A stretch of DNA of 64,000 bases, taken from the NCBI GenBank assembly GCA_910587485.1, contig CAJUKN010000009.1, forward strand, positions 53,289 through 117,288. Direction: 5' to 3'. Below, piece after piece: positions 31,936-40,326 of this stretch (its first letter is position 1; every line of letters begins with the position of its first letter). This DNA comes from an uncultured Lachnospira sp. GTDB lineage: Bacteria; Bacillota; Clostridia; Lachnospirales; Lachnospiraceae. A program made the position numbers and the translations under genes. Under the pieces are notes generated by a model, which searched no databases, was not told the origin of the DNA, and saw only the letters and a program-made list of their open reading frames with translations.

Positions 31936-33222
31936 CTATTTTGCTATAAGCTCAACCTTACCCCCCATATAAGGCTGGAGCGCTTTTGGTATTTTCACAT
32001 TGCCATTTTCCATCAAGTTATTTTCTAAAAATGCAATTAACATTCTAGGTGGTGCAACAACCGTATTATTTAATGTATGTGCAAAATATTTATTTTTATT
32101 TTCATCTTGTACCCTTATTTTTAATCTTCTTGCCTGTGCATCCCCCAAATTAGAACAAGAACCAACTTCAAAATATTTCTTTTGACGTGGTGACCACGCC
32201 TCAACATCAACTGATTTTACCTTTAAATCAGCAAGGTCACCTGTACAACATTCAAGTGTTCTTACAGGTATATCCAATGAACAAAATAAATCAACTGTAT
32301 TTTGCCATAATTTTTCAAACCATAACATGGATTCTTCTGGCTTACACACAACTATCATTTCCTGTTTTTCAAACTGATGAATCCTATATACACCTCTCTC
32401 CTCAATACCATGCGCCCCTTTTTCTTTTCTAAAGCATGGAGAATAACTTGTAAGTGTCTTAGGAAGTTCTTTTTCTTGTATAATTGTATTGATAAATTTA
32501 CCAATCATTGAATGTTCACTTGTTCCAATCAGATATAAATCTTCACCTTCAATTTTATACATCATGGAATCCATTTCCTCAAAGCTCATAACACCTGTTA
32601 CAACGTCACTTCTAATCATAAATGGTGGAATACAATACGTAAACCCCCTATCAATCATAAAATCTCTTGCATATGCAATAACAGATGAATGAAGTCTTGC
32701 AATATCTCCCATAAGATAATAAAAACCATTACCTGCAACCCTTCCAGCCGAATCAAGGTCTATACCATCAAATCTAGCCATAATATCTGTATGGTATGGT
32801 ATCTCAAAATCTGGTACTATAGGCTCACCATATTTTTGCACTTCTACATTTTCACTGTCATCTTTTCCTACAGGTACACTAGCATCGACAATATTTGGAA
32901 TTTTCATCATAATTTCAGTGATTTTAATATTAAGCTCTGATTCTTGTTTTTCCAATTCTGCCAATCTTCCAGCAAAATCATTAACTTGTGTCTTTATTTT
33001 TTCTGCTTCTTCTTTTTTACCTTGTCCCATCAAAGCACCAATTTGCTTAGATAACTTATTTCTATTGCTTCTAAGTTCATCTGCTTCTGTCTGAACCGCT
33101 CTTGCTTTCGCATCAAGTTCTATTACTTCATCAACCAAGGGAAGTTTATGCTCTTGAAATTTTTTCTTTATATTTTCTTTTACTACATCAGGATATGACC
33201 TTAAAAATTTTAAATCAATCAC
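31936..33222 (-). CDS. serS: Seryl-tRNA synthetase
   Basis: A 428-residue class II aminoacyl-tRNA synthetase charging tRNA-Ser. An N-terminal coiled-coil arm (residues 30-100) precedes the catalytic domain with motif 2 FRKEKGAHGIEERGVYRIHQ and motif 3 near NNTVVAPPRMLIAFLENN. The start is GTG at 33222; the nearest upstream ATG is out of frame and closed by a stop. I see no T-box in the short leader. Genes for parA, parB and DUF4446 lie upstream on the same strand, a common clostridial linkage. Confidence 0.97.
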   Translation of the reverse strand: MIDLKFLRSYPDVVKENIKKKFQEHKLPLVDEVIELDAKARAVQTEADELRSNRNKLSKQIGALMGQGKKEEAEKIKTQVNDFAGRLAELEKQESELNIKITEIMMKIPNIVDASVPVGKDDSENVEVQKYGEPIVPDFEIPYHTDIMARFDGIDLDSAGRVAGNGFYYLMGDIARLHSSVIAYARDFMIDRGFTYCIPPFMIRSDVVTGVMSFEEMDSMMYKIEGEDLYLIGTSEHSMIGKFINTIIQEKELPKTLTSYSPCFRKEKGAHGIEERGVYRIHQFEKQEMIVVCKPEESMLWFEKLWQNTVDLFCSLDIPVRTLECCTGDLADLKVKSVDVEAWSPRQKKYFEVGSCSNLGDAQARRLKIRVQDENKNKYFAHTLNNTVVAPPRMLIAFLENNLMENGNVKIPKALQPYMGGKVELIAK

Positions 33223-33340
33223 TTTAATACCATGCCTTTCTACTTATCTGTACATCTAACCAAAGACACAAATTGTATCTTACTTTATATAATTTATTAT
33301 GCTACTTTTTTTAGATATTTTCCATATTTTTATCAATATT

Positions 33341-33904
33341 TTAATCAACTTTTACATCTTCTGAAAGCATCTTATTTATTTTAGGACTTAAATCCACACT
33401 TCCAGATTTTCCTGCCACTGCTTCTTTTAATGCTTGTTGTTCTTCTTTGCCCAATTCAATAAAGGATTCCCCATTTACAATTTCTTTAATATATGCAAAA
33501 CAACCATCATTACTGTGCATAACATTTACCAGAAAACCATTATCCATCTTATCAAGCATACATAGTGCAAAACTGAGTTTTCCACCCATTTCATGAAAAG
33601 CATCATACTTTATCATTCCCACTTTGCAATATGTAAATTGAAGTTTCTCATAAATATCTTTTATTGCTTTGGAATTATTTTCAGTTGAACTTTTAATTTC
33701 TTTTACATCTTTAATATTTTCTTTTATTATATTTTCTATGGACTTACCATCTGAGCCTATCATAAATGATTCATATTTCTTTTTTATTTTAGAAGTTTTG
33801 ACAATGAATACGATTAATAATATGATAGCTGTTAAAAGAATTGTTGTTAAACCAATTACAATATAAGATGCTTCAATTGAAAAAGCACCAAAAAAATCAA
33901 TCAT
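33341..33904 (-). CDS. DUF4446-family membrane-anchored protein
   Basis: A 187-residue protein with one N-terminal transmembrane helix (about 14-36, IVIGLTTILLTAIILLIVFI), a coiled-coil stretch, and a beta-rich C-terminal domain with KVGMIKYDAFHEMGGKLSFA, the DUF4446 signature. The family is routinely next to parB in Clostridia; its function is unknown. A role in chromosome segregation or cell-pole anchoring has been suggested only by context. Confidence 0.82.
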   Translation of the reverse strand: MIDFFGAFSIEASYIVIGLTTILLTAIILLIVFIVKTSKIKKKYESFMIGSDGKSIENIIKENIKDVKEIKSSTENNSKAIKDIYEKLQFTYCKVGMIKYDAFHEMGGKLSFALCMLDKMDNGFLVNVMHSNDGCFAYIKEIVNGESFIELGKEEQQALKEAVAGKSGSVDLSPKINKMLSEDVKVD

Positions 33905-33988
33905 TTGTTTTTCTGCTACTCAAAATACGGACAAATATACCTATACTTCTATCAAAATTTCTTAACTTATTGATAAAATCTTGTACTT

Positions 33989-34087
33989 TTAATATTTATC
34001 TTTGTATATTTGTCTAGCAGCTTTCTCCTTTCCTTTTTTATAAAGCTTTTCCAAATCTTCGTATTTTCTCGATAGACTGTATTGCAT
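33989..34087 (-). CDS. Possible 32-codon ORF after parB
   Basis: ATG at 34087, four bases past the parB stop, TAA ending at 33989. The product opens MQYSLSRKYEDLEKLYKKGK and is a charged helix with balanced codon use, yet no Shine-Dalgarno is visible. It could be a small protein co-translated with parB or chance. Confidence 0.25.
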   Translation of the reverse strand: MQYSLSRKYEDLEKLYKKGKEKAARQIYKDKY

Positions 34088-34090
34088 TTC

Positions 34091-34990
34091 TTAATTTAAT
34101 TTTTTTAGTAAATCATATATTCTTTCTAATTCTTCTTGTGAATAATAACTAATCTCAATTTTTCCTTTATTGTTATTTCTATTTTTTATTGTAACATGTG
34201 TTGCTAATAATTTTGACATTTTATCTTCAAAATCTCTATACACAAAATCATTCTCTGGTTTCTTTAAAACTTTACTTGGCTTTTCCAGTTCTCGCATCAA
34301 TTTTTCCACTTCTCGAACACTTAAATTTTCATCAAAAATTTTCTGCGCAATCATAAACTGTTTATCTTTATCTTCTATACTGATAATTGTTCTTGCATGT
34401 CCATTACTAAGCTTTCCTTCCATTACCATCTCTTGCACACGCTTATCCAGTTTTAAAAGTCTTAGTGAATTTGTAATAGCAGCTCTTGATTTTGATACTT
34501 TTTCAGCAATCTCATCTTGCTTTAACTTATAATCTTTAATCAATTTTTGATATGCTTGTGCTTCTTCAATAGGATTAAGGTCTTCTCGTTGAATATTCTC
34601 TATCAAAGCAATTTCCATTAGCTCTTGGTTTGAATAATCTTTAATCACTACTGGAATTTCTTTTATTCCAGCTAACTTAGCAGCTCTCCATCTTCTTTCT
34701 CCTGCTACAATTTCATAATAATCGTCCTTTTTTTGTACAAGCAATGGCTGCAAAACACCATATTGTTTAATCGATTCTGATAATTCAATAAGCGCATCTT
34801 CATCAAACATCTTTCGAGGCTGCTCTTTATTTGGTTCTATTTGAGATATGCGTACTTTTATTTCTGCTGGTTCTTTTACTACTACTTCTTTTACTATTAC
34901 TTCACTATCATCTTCTGGTATTAATGCATTAAGTCCTCTGCCTAATCCTTTACCAAGACCTTTACTAGTAGATTTCTTACTTTGAGCCAT
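34091..34990 (-). CDS. parB: Chromosome partitioning protein ParB (Spo0J)
   Basis: A 299-residue CTP-dependent DNA clamp that loads at parS and spreads. It begins with the ParA-stimulating basic tail (MAQSKKSTSKGLGKGLGRGL), followed by the CTPase domain (QPRKMFDEDALIELSESIKQ, YGVLQPLLV, VAGERRWRAAKLAG), the HTH that reads parS (QDEIAEKVSKSRAAITNSLR) and a C-terminal dimerisation domain. The start at 34990 has GGAGG upstream. Two perfect parS sites lie at 36021 and 37310. Confidence 0.96.
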   Translation of the reverse strand: MAQSKKSTSKGLGKGLGRGLNALIPEDDSEVIVKEVVVKEPAEIKVRISQIEPNKEQPRKMFDEDALIELSESIKQYGVLQPLLVQKKDDYYEIVAGERRWRAAKLAGIKEIPVVIKDYSNQELMEIALIENIQREDLNPIEEAQAYQKLIKDYKLKQDEIAEKVSKSRAAITNSLRLLKLDKRVQEMVMEGKLSNGHARTIISIEDKDKQFMIAQKIFDENLSVREVEKLMRELEKPSKVLKKPENDFVYRDFEDKMSKLLATHVTIKNRNNNKGKIEISYYSQEELERIYDLLKKLN

Positions 34991-35133
34991 ATTTTCCTCC
35001 AAATATATATTTGTCAATGTCCATATATAAATATGTAGTTAGTAAATTAAACTTTTATGCTAATTTGCAATTTATACCCTAAAAGCTCCTAATTTTTCAA
35101 CGTATCATCAATATATACTATAATGTATGTCTA

Positions 35134-35895
35134 TCATTTTTTATTCATTACTTCTTGTGCAAGCAATCTATAGCTTTCTGCACCTGATGATTTACTATCA
35201 TATAAATTAATTGGTTTTCCATGACTTGGTGCTTCTGCTAATCTTATATTTCTTGGAATAATCGTTTTATAAATATTTTGTTTAAGATTGTCCTTAACAT
35301 TTTCTACAACCTGTAATGATAAATTCGTTCTTGAATCAAACATTGTAAACACAACACCTTCTAATTCCAAAGAAGGATTTAACTTTTTCTTTACAAGGTT
35401 AATTGTCTGGATTAATTGGGTTAATCCTTCTAGTGCATAATATTCACATTGAATTGGAACAAGCACTGTATCAGATGCTGTCATTGCATTTACAGTTAGC
35501 ATACTCAATGATGGCGGACAATCTAATATAATATAATTATAGTTCTTCTTAACTTTATCTATTGCTTCCTTTAAACAATATTCCCTATTCTCAACACCTA
35601 TTAAATCAATTTCTGCTCCTGCAAGATTGACATTTGCTGGAATTAAGTCCAAATTATCTATCACATTTTTTCTAATGGCTTCAATAATACCAACTTCACT
35701 TAAAATAACATCATATATTGTTGTTTTTGCTTTATTCTTATCTATTCCAAAACCACTTGATGTATTTCCCTGTGGGTCTATATCAATAACTAAAACTTTT
35801 TGTCCTTTCTCTGCTAAACATGCTGAGAGATTTATAGCCGTTGTTGTTTTTCCAACACCACCTTTTTGATTAGCTATAGCTATCGTTCTCCCCAT
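35134..35895 (-). CDS. parA: Chromosome partitioning ATPase ParA (Soj)
   Basis: A 254-residue Walker-type ATPase. Motifs: deviant Walker A IANQKGGVGKTTTAINLSA, Walker A' VIDIDPQGNTSSGFG, Walker B IILDCPPSLSMLT. It binds DNA as an ATP dimer and with ParB segregates origins, and in relatives modulates DnaA. The start at 35895 (MGRTIAIANQ) is preceded by GGGAGG at a slightly long spacing. parB follows 143 bases downstream; a parS site lies 126 bases upstream. Confidence 0.96.
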   Translation of the reverse strand: MGRTIAIANQKGGVGKTTTAINLSACLAEKGQKVLVIDIDPQGNTSSGFGIDKNKAKTTIYDVILSEVGIIEAIRKNVIDNLDLIPANVNLAGAEIDLIGVENREYCLKEAIDKVKKNYNYIILDCPPSLSMLTVNAMTASDTVLVPIQCEYYALEGLTQLIQTINLVKKKLNPSLELEGVVFTMFDSRTNLSLQVVENVKDNLKQNIYKTIIPRNIRLAEAPSHGKPINLYDSKSSGAESYRLLAQEVMNKK

Positions 35896-36020
35896 TCGCT
35901 TTTTATACCTCCCTATATTAACTAAATTTATACACACTAAGAATTAACTGCATATATCAAATATTTATCTGTATTATAACATCTATGAAAATATATATCC
36001 ATATATTTCTTTACTTTTTA

Positions 36021-36036
36021 TGTTTCACGTGAAACA
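36021..36036. promoter_or_regulatory. parS site
   Basis: TGTTTCACGTGAAACA, a perfect 16-bp palindrome identical to the bacterial parS consensus, where ParB loads. About 12 kb from the DnaA-box cluster. Confidence 0.96.
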
Positions 36037-36051
36037 TTTTTTATCTACTTA

Positions 36052-36174
36052 ACCTCATTAGGGAAATCCCCTCGCTTCTTAAGAGAAAACTTGCCTGTTT
36101 AAAAATGCCATGAAGTGATAATGAGATTATGAGTAAGTAGCAAATTAGATTGCGAATACCCACTTGACTTTTTA
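36052..36174 (-). mobile_element. Miniature IS200/IS605-like element
   Basis: One end reads AACCTCATTAGGGAAATCCC, like the right-end tail at 60098 and (inverted) at 19725. The other carries GTAAGTAGCAAATTAG, then ATTGCGAATACCCACTTGAC, like the hairpin-bearing end at 60214-60258. About 120 bp in all, with no coding sequence: a non-autonomous derivative or decayed copy. Confidence 0.5.
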
Positions 36175-36393
36175 TAAATCTGCATGTATTATCTAGCATC
36201 ACATCATAACCACAATATAGCTCTAATATAAAAATTAATTTACCAACCTTTTATGATATAATAACCACAACTTTGCTGTGGTATAAAAGTTTGCTGCGCA
36301 AACTTCTGACAGCCCACTATGTATAAATTTATAATATAATAGCCACAACAAAGGTATAGTGTTTAATAAACAATATAATTAAAAGGAGAATTT

Positions 36394-37110
36394 ATGAATC
36401 GAAATCAATTAAAATATTTAGTTATTGTAGCAATGCTAATAGACCATATTGCATGGGCTTTTGTTCCAACGGCTTCTGTACTAGGACAAATTATGCACTT
36501 TGTTGGACGATTGACAGCTCCTACTATGGCATATTTTGTATCTGAAGGATATTGCTATACCCATAACATTAAAAAATATGCTTTTCGCTTAGGTCTATTT
36601 GCAATTATTTCTTGGATTCCTTTTGTATATTTTGAATTTGGAACATTGCCAATTTATTATGTTAATGGACAGTTATTCTTCCAGCCAGCAGTTGGAGTTA
36701 TCTATACTCTTTTTCTTGGTCTTATAGCAATTTGGTTGTGGGATAAAGGGACATGTCCTAAATGGTGTAAGATATTAGGAATTATTGGTTTATGTATTAT
36801 TTCTACTATTGGAGATTGGGCAATTTTTAATGTATTATGGTGTCTTTTCTTTTACATATATCAAGATAAACAAAAACAAAAATGGATTGCTTATTCAATA
36901 GTTGGACTTGTATGTTGTGTCCCTATTCTTTTTGTTGACATCTGGTGGAGTTACTTATTTATGACTGGAATTTTTATGGTACCTATTTTAATACAATTTT
37001 TCTACAATGGGCAATCGGGTTCAAAAAATATGATTAACAAATGGTTTTTCTATTTATTTTATCCTATTCACTTACTTATATTAGGACTATTGCGATGGGT
37101 AATATTGTGA
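36394..37110 (+). CDS. TraX-family membrane protein
   Basis: A 238-residue protein with about seven or eight transmembrane helices, of the TraX family. TraX of the F plasmid N-acetylates pilin; chromosomal relatives in Firmicutes are of unknown acyltransferase role. Recognisable pieces: LKYLVIVAMLIDHIAWAFVP, MHFVGRLTAPTMAYFVSEGY, and the ending KWFFYLFYPIHLLILGLLRW. AAAGGAGAATTT precedes the ATG. There are no conjugation genes nearby. Its stop TGA overlaps the GTG of a short ORF in an alpha repeat. Confidence 0.85.
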   Translation: MNRNQLKYLVIVAMLIDHIAWAFVPTASVLGQIMHFVGRLTAPTMAYFVSEGYCYTHNIKKYAFRLGLFAIISWIPFVYFEFGTLPIYYVNGQLFFQPAVGVIYTLFLGLIAIWLWDKGTCPKWCKILGIIGLCIISTIGDWAIFNVLWCLFFYIYQDKQKQKWIAYSIVGLVCCVPILFVDIWWSYLFMTGIFMVPILIQFFYNGQSGSKNMINKWFFYLFYPIHLLILGLLRWVIL

Positions 37111-37235
37111 AAAATAAATCATTTTACAAGATAGATAAGATTTATCTAGCAATTTGTGTTTGTGTGTTGATTAACACAAAAATTACTAAAAGCACCTAAA
37201 ATTTCTTGCGCAAAAAAGCAGCACAGAAATAGAAA
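37107..37235 (+). repeat. Alpha-family intergenic repeat, copy 5
   Basis: Begins GTGAAAAATAAATCATTT, aligned with the ATG of copy 1, and continues with GCAATTTGTGTTTGTGTG, AACACAAAAATTACTAAAAG, TTTCTTGCGCAAAAAAGCAG and CACAGAAATAG. The in-frame GTG overlaps the TraX stop and would encode a 30-residue peptide (VKNKSFYKIDKIYLAICVCV, then LINTKITKST). The following gene is on the opposite strand, so this copy leads into no gene. Confidence 0.58.
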
Positions 37236-37309
37236 TTTTTATATAAAAGTAACCTTACAAAATAACCTATTTTGCACAACACATAAAATTTAAAAATGTT
37301 TCGCGCCAA

Positions 37310-37325
37310 TGTTTCACGTGAAACA
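37310..37325. promoter_or_regulatory. parS site
   Basis: A second perfect TGTTTCACGTGAAACA. It also forms part of a longer inverted repeat (AAAAATGTTTC from 37293 with GAAACATTTTT to 37330) that could terminate the LuxR-type gene on the minus strand. Confidence 0.96.
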
Positions 37326-37328
37326 TTT

Positions 37329-37973
37329 TTAAATTTCTGCAATTCCATGTTTAATAGCATAAACTGCTGCTTGTGTTCTATCGGTTACTTTTATCTTCTT
37401 AAAAATATTTGAGATATGATTTTTAACAGTACGTTCACTAATTCCAAGCGCACTTGCAATTTCCTTATTTAACATACCTTTGGATACAAACTGTAATATT
37501 TGTACTTCTCTTTTTGTTAAATTATCTACATTTTCTTTTAAAATTTCATTTGTAACCATCTTATGATTAAATTCTGGTAAAATATCTGGATGGATATAAA
37601 TATTATCATTAAACACTTCTTTAATAGCATCCACAAATTCTTTAAAACTTTTATTGATATTGATATCACCATCTCCCCCATTATTAACAATTTTTATCAA
37701 ATAATCAATATCTGAATTATAAGAATATGTTAAAATCTTAATATAATTATATCTTGATTTAAAAGAAGATATAAAATGAATCACCTTTTCTTTTGATGAG
37801 ACATCTGAATTGATTAATATTATATCTGGCATATAATCTATTAACAAATGCTCATCTATATCAATGAAATTAAATGTTTGTATAACCTTATATAAATCTA
37901 AAGGCTGAAACAATGTTTTAAGTCCACTTATAATAATTTCATTGTCATCTATTAATACAATTTTCTTTTGCAT
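37329..37973 (-). CDS. LuxR/NarL-type response regulator with atypical receiver
   Basis: A 214-residue regulator. Residues 1-120 have a CheY-like fold with the acidic pocket IVLIDDNE, but the phospho-acceptor position reads PDIILINSDV, with Asn55 where Asp is expected. Residues 150-210 are a standard LuxR HTH (LTKREVQILQFVSKGMLNKE, IASALGISERTVKNHISNIF). Phosphorylation-independent control is therefore likely, although Asp57 could conceivably substitute. The coiled-coil gene upstream on the same strand is a possible partner. Targets unknown. Confidence 0.86.
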   Translation of the reverse strand: MQKKIVLIDDNEIIISGLKTLFQPLDLYKVIQTFNFIDIDEHLLIDYMPDIILINSDVSSKEKVIHFISSFKSRYNYIKILTYSYNSDIDYLIKIVNNGGDGDININKSFKEFVDAIKEVFNDNIYIHPDILPEFNHKMVTNEILKENVDNLTKREVQILQFVSKGMLNKEIASALGISERTVKNHISNIFKKIKVTDRTQAAVYAIKHGIAEI

Positions 37974-38065
37974 AATTTTTCTCCATAAAAACTTTATTTT
38001 AATTTTTACAACTCACTATTAAATAAACTTTAACAAATTTAATACATAACAGAAACAAACAAGAA

Positions 38066-38857
38066 TTAAAACGGAAAATCTAATTTTATTAAAATATCAT
38101 TTTCATTTTCAATTATAATCAATCTTACCTTTACATTTAAAACATGAATTATTATTTTTAAATTATCATATTCACTACTATATAATTCCAATAAATGATT
38201 TAATATAAATGCTATCATAGAAGCTAAATGATTTGTAATGATAGAATCTTCTCCTGAAAACGAACTTGATATCATATTAGAATCTGTAATATATTGATTA
38301 ATCATAGCAGAAACTGAATCAAACAATCCTTTTTGCAAAAATAATTCTTTTTGATTTTTATGATTATCCACTACATCAGAAGATTTATCATCATTTATTA
38401 ACAATGATTCCATATTATCACATATTTGATTTAATTCAACTAACGCCCTATTTGCATCTGTGGATATAAAACTTGCTATAAAAGATAATTTGTTTTTAAT
38501 AACATCAATCGTTGAATTGTCAATTATATATTTATTACTAATTAATTCTTTTATATTATTTAATTCTTCAATTTTTTTATTGTTAAAATTTAATTGATTA
38601 TTTAATGTAATTAATTGTTCTTCTAGTTGTTTTTTCGTCTCAGATAATTTAGCCGATTCCAAATTGTCAAAATTATTATTAAACCCTAAAAATAATTTTT
38701 CTCCTGAATTTTTACTTAAGTCAAAATCTTTAATTCTAATCTCAAATTGTTCAATATCTAATTTAATGGAACGAATATTGTTTAAAACCGCATTTTTATT
38801 TTCAATATATCGTGTTAATTCCATATCTAAATACTTAACATATTCATCCATATCCAT
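38066..38857 (-). CDS. Coiled-coil protein, possibly a degenerate DegS-like sensor
   Basis: A 263-residue soluble protein. The first 120 residues are strongly coiled coil (NAVLNNIRSIKLDIEQFEIR, KQLEEQLITLNNQLNFNNKK, KIEELNNIKELI). The C-terminal 70 residues (LASMIAFILNHLLELYSSEY, KIIIHVLNVKVRLIIIENEN) faintly recall the ATP-binding half of DegS-type kinases but lack the N and G boxes and the phospho-His helix. It lies 92 bases upstream of the atypical LuxR-type regulator on the same strand. The start at 38857 follows TTGAGG; 38851 is an alternative. Function is not established. Confidence 0.6.
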   Translation of the reverse strand: MDMDEYVKYLDMELTRYIENKNAVLNNIRSIKLDIEQFEIRIKDFDLSKNSGEKLFLGFNNNFDNLESAKLSETKKQLEEQLITLNNQLNFNNKKIEELNNIKELISNKYIIDNSTIDVIKNKLSFIASFISTDANRALVELNQICDNMESLLINDDKSSDVVDNHKNQKELFLQKGLFDSVSAMINQYITDSNMISSSFSGEDSIITNHLASMIAFILNHLLELYSSEYDNLKIIIHVLNVKVRLIIIENENDILIKLDFPF

Positions 38858-39059
38858 ATACCTCAAAATAACTAAAAAGATAATTACATACTCTCTAATT
38901 GTAATTATATATGAAAGTTTAAATAATGAAAACAATAAATTCTCTTAAAAATCAAAAAATTTACAACAATACACCATTTTTATACATTTTCTAATTTTCC
39001 ACTTAACACTAGAAAAATTAGAACTTCTATATTATAATAAATACGGTAAAGAGTGATTT

Positions 39060-39150
39060 GTATTTATGCGTTACTTGACATAAAAAGTACAAAAAAGTTT
39101 ATAAACAAAAAGGATTTTGCACAAAAATCAGCGCAAAAATGGAAATTAAC
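39060..39150 (+). repeat. Alpha-family intergenic repeat, copy 6
   Basis: ATTTGTATTTATGCGTTACT, TTGACATAAAAAGTACAAAA, GATTTTGCACAAAAATCAGC and GCAAAAATGGAAATTA. A GTG upstream of the core opens a frame of about 42 codons (VICIYALLDIKSTKKF near its start) that runs through the repeat and stops at the beginning of the gamma repeat. Confidence 0.52.
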
Positions 39151-39169
39151 AAACAAATTTACTACTTAT

Positions 39170-39286
39170 TTGTGCTGAAGCGTCACAAATACAGTTTGAT
39201 GTGATAATAGAAATGCCTTTACAACTGCTTTAGCAGTTTTTTCTATTGCGCAATTTCTATGATACGTTTCGGAATGGGGGATTTAT
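39170..39286 (+). repeat. Gamma-family leader repeat, copy 1
   Basis: ATTTGTGCTGAAGCGTCACA, TGATGTGATAATAGAAATG, a hairpin AACTGC-TTTA-GCAGTT, then GATACGTTTCGGAATGGGGG followed by ATTTAT and the start codon. It matches 55235-55342 in front of mnmG, where the hairpin reads AATTG-TATTGG-CAATT: sequence differs but pairing is kept. Confidence 0.62.
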
Positions 39287-40234
39287 ATGAAGATTTCAAA
39301 AAAATTATCTCTTACATTAGTAGCTAGTGTATCTACATTAGCAGGAATACATATGCTTAATTCATATATTACAAAAAAATCAATAAAAAATAACATTACA
39401 AATTTATCAAATCATTTTTATGAAACAAAATTTGGTAAAATCTCATTTTACGAAACAGGTACAGGTAGTCCTATTATACTTTTACATGATTTATCGTCCT
39501 ATTCAAGTTCATTTGAATGGAAAAAAATCATTCCAGCATTGAGCAAAACACATAAGGTTTATGCAATTGATATGTTGGGTTGTGGTTATTCGGATAAGCC
39601 TAATATCACTTATACAACATTTATGTATGTACAGATACTTGAAAATTTTATTAGAGATGTCATAAAAGAAAAAGCGGATATTGTGGTATCTGGATTATCT
39701 TCATCTATTGCAATTATGACTTCTTGTTATAATCCAAGCATAATCCATAATATAATACTTATCAATCCTGTTGAGATAAAAAAAGCAATTCTAATTCCTG
39801 ATAAAAACAGCATCATTAGAAAAAAAATGATTCATCTTCCAATATTGGGAACTTTATTATATAATATATGTGCAAGCCAATATCATATCAAAAAATATCT
39901 AATGACACATGGCAATTATACCAATTTAAAAATATTAGAATTACTTACTCAGATACGACATGAAACAGCACATTTATCAGGATATGCTTCCAAATATATC
40001 TATATGTGCATTGATGGATATTATACTACCGCTTCTATAGATAAAGCACTTCAAAAACTGAATGATATTCATATTATTATAGGAGAACATCTTAAAAATT
40101 CTAATGATATTATATCTCAGTATTGTTCAATAAATAATAATATTTCGGTTACTACTATAAAAAATAGTGCTGTATATCCAGAAATTGAAAATTCTTTATC
40201 TGTTGTAAAAACTATAAGAAAAATTTGTAACTAA
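39287..40234 (+). CDS. Alpha/beta-hydrolase, membrane anchored
   Basis: A 315-residue alpha/beta-hydrolase with an N-terminal signal anchor (LSLTLVASVSTLAGIHML). The oxyanion region is SPIILLHDLSSYSSSFEWKK, followed by VYAIDMLGCGYSDKP; the nucleophile elbow is GLSSS (Ser in VVSGLSSSIAI), a slightly unusual G-x-S-x-S in place of G-x-S-x-G. The catalytic His is not obvious near the end, so activity is uncertain. A strong GGGGG Shine-Dalgarno comes from the gamma repeat. Substrate unknown. Confidence 0.8.
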   Translation: MKISKKLSLTLVASVSTLAGIHMLNSYITKKSIKNNITNLSNHFYETKFGKISFYETGTGSPIILLHDLSSYSSSFEWKKIIPALSKTHKVYAIDMLGCGYSDKPNITYTTFMYVQILENFIRDVIKEKADIVVSGLSSSIAIMTSCYNPSIIHNIILINPVEIKKAILIPDKNSIIRKKMIHLPILGTLLYNICASQYHIKKYLMTHGNYTNLKILELLTQIRHETAHLSGYASKYIYMCIDGYYTTASIDKALQKLNDIHIIIGEHLKNSNDIISQYCSINNNISVTTIKNSAVYPEIENSLSVVKTIRKICN

Positions 40235-40326
40235 TAATAGTTAAAATTTTATTTATAAATATTTATGTATGATAAATACAAATATTTTTTGCATTAAAAA
40301 AATTTAATAAAAAATGGAGGAAAACA

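Larger units (their letters stand above)
35896..36393. other. Gene-free region between parA and the TraX-like gene
   Basis: 498 bases between divergent genes. It holds a parS site (36021-36036), a miniature IS200/IS605-like element (36052-36174), and a 22-bp imperfect direct repeat (36250-36271 and 36328-36349), each copy containing TATAAT followed by a CCACAAC motif. The repeat may be a duplicated promoter of the downstream gene. Confidence 0.55.
38858..39286. other. Gene-free region holding alpha and gamma repeats
   Basis: 429 bases between divergent genes. An alpha repeat (39060-39150) is followed by a gamma repeat (39170-39286) that ends at the hydrolase start. The first 200 bases are AT-rich and presumably hold the promoter of the coiled-coil gene, which I cannot place. 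Confidence 0.5.

Noticed and set aside
33223..33340. T-box leader for serS
   Set aside because: The gap is short and I find no T-box core or terminator pair.
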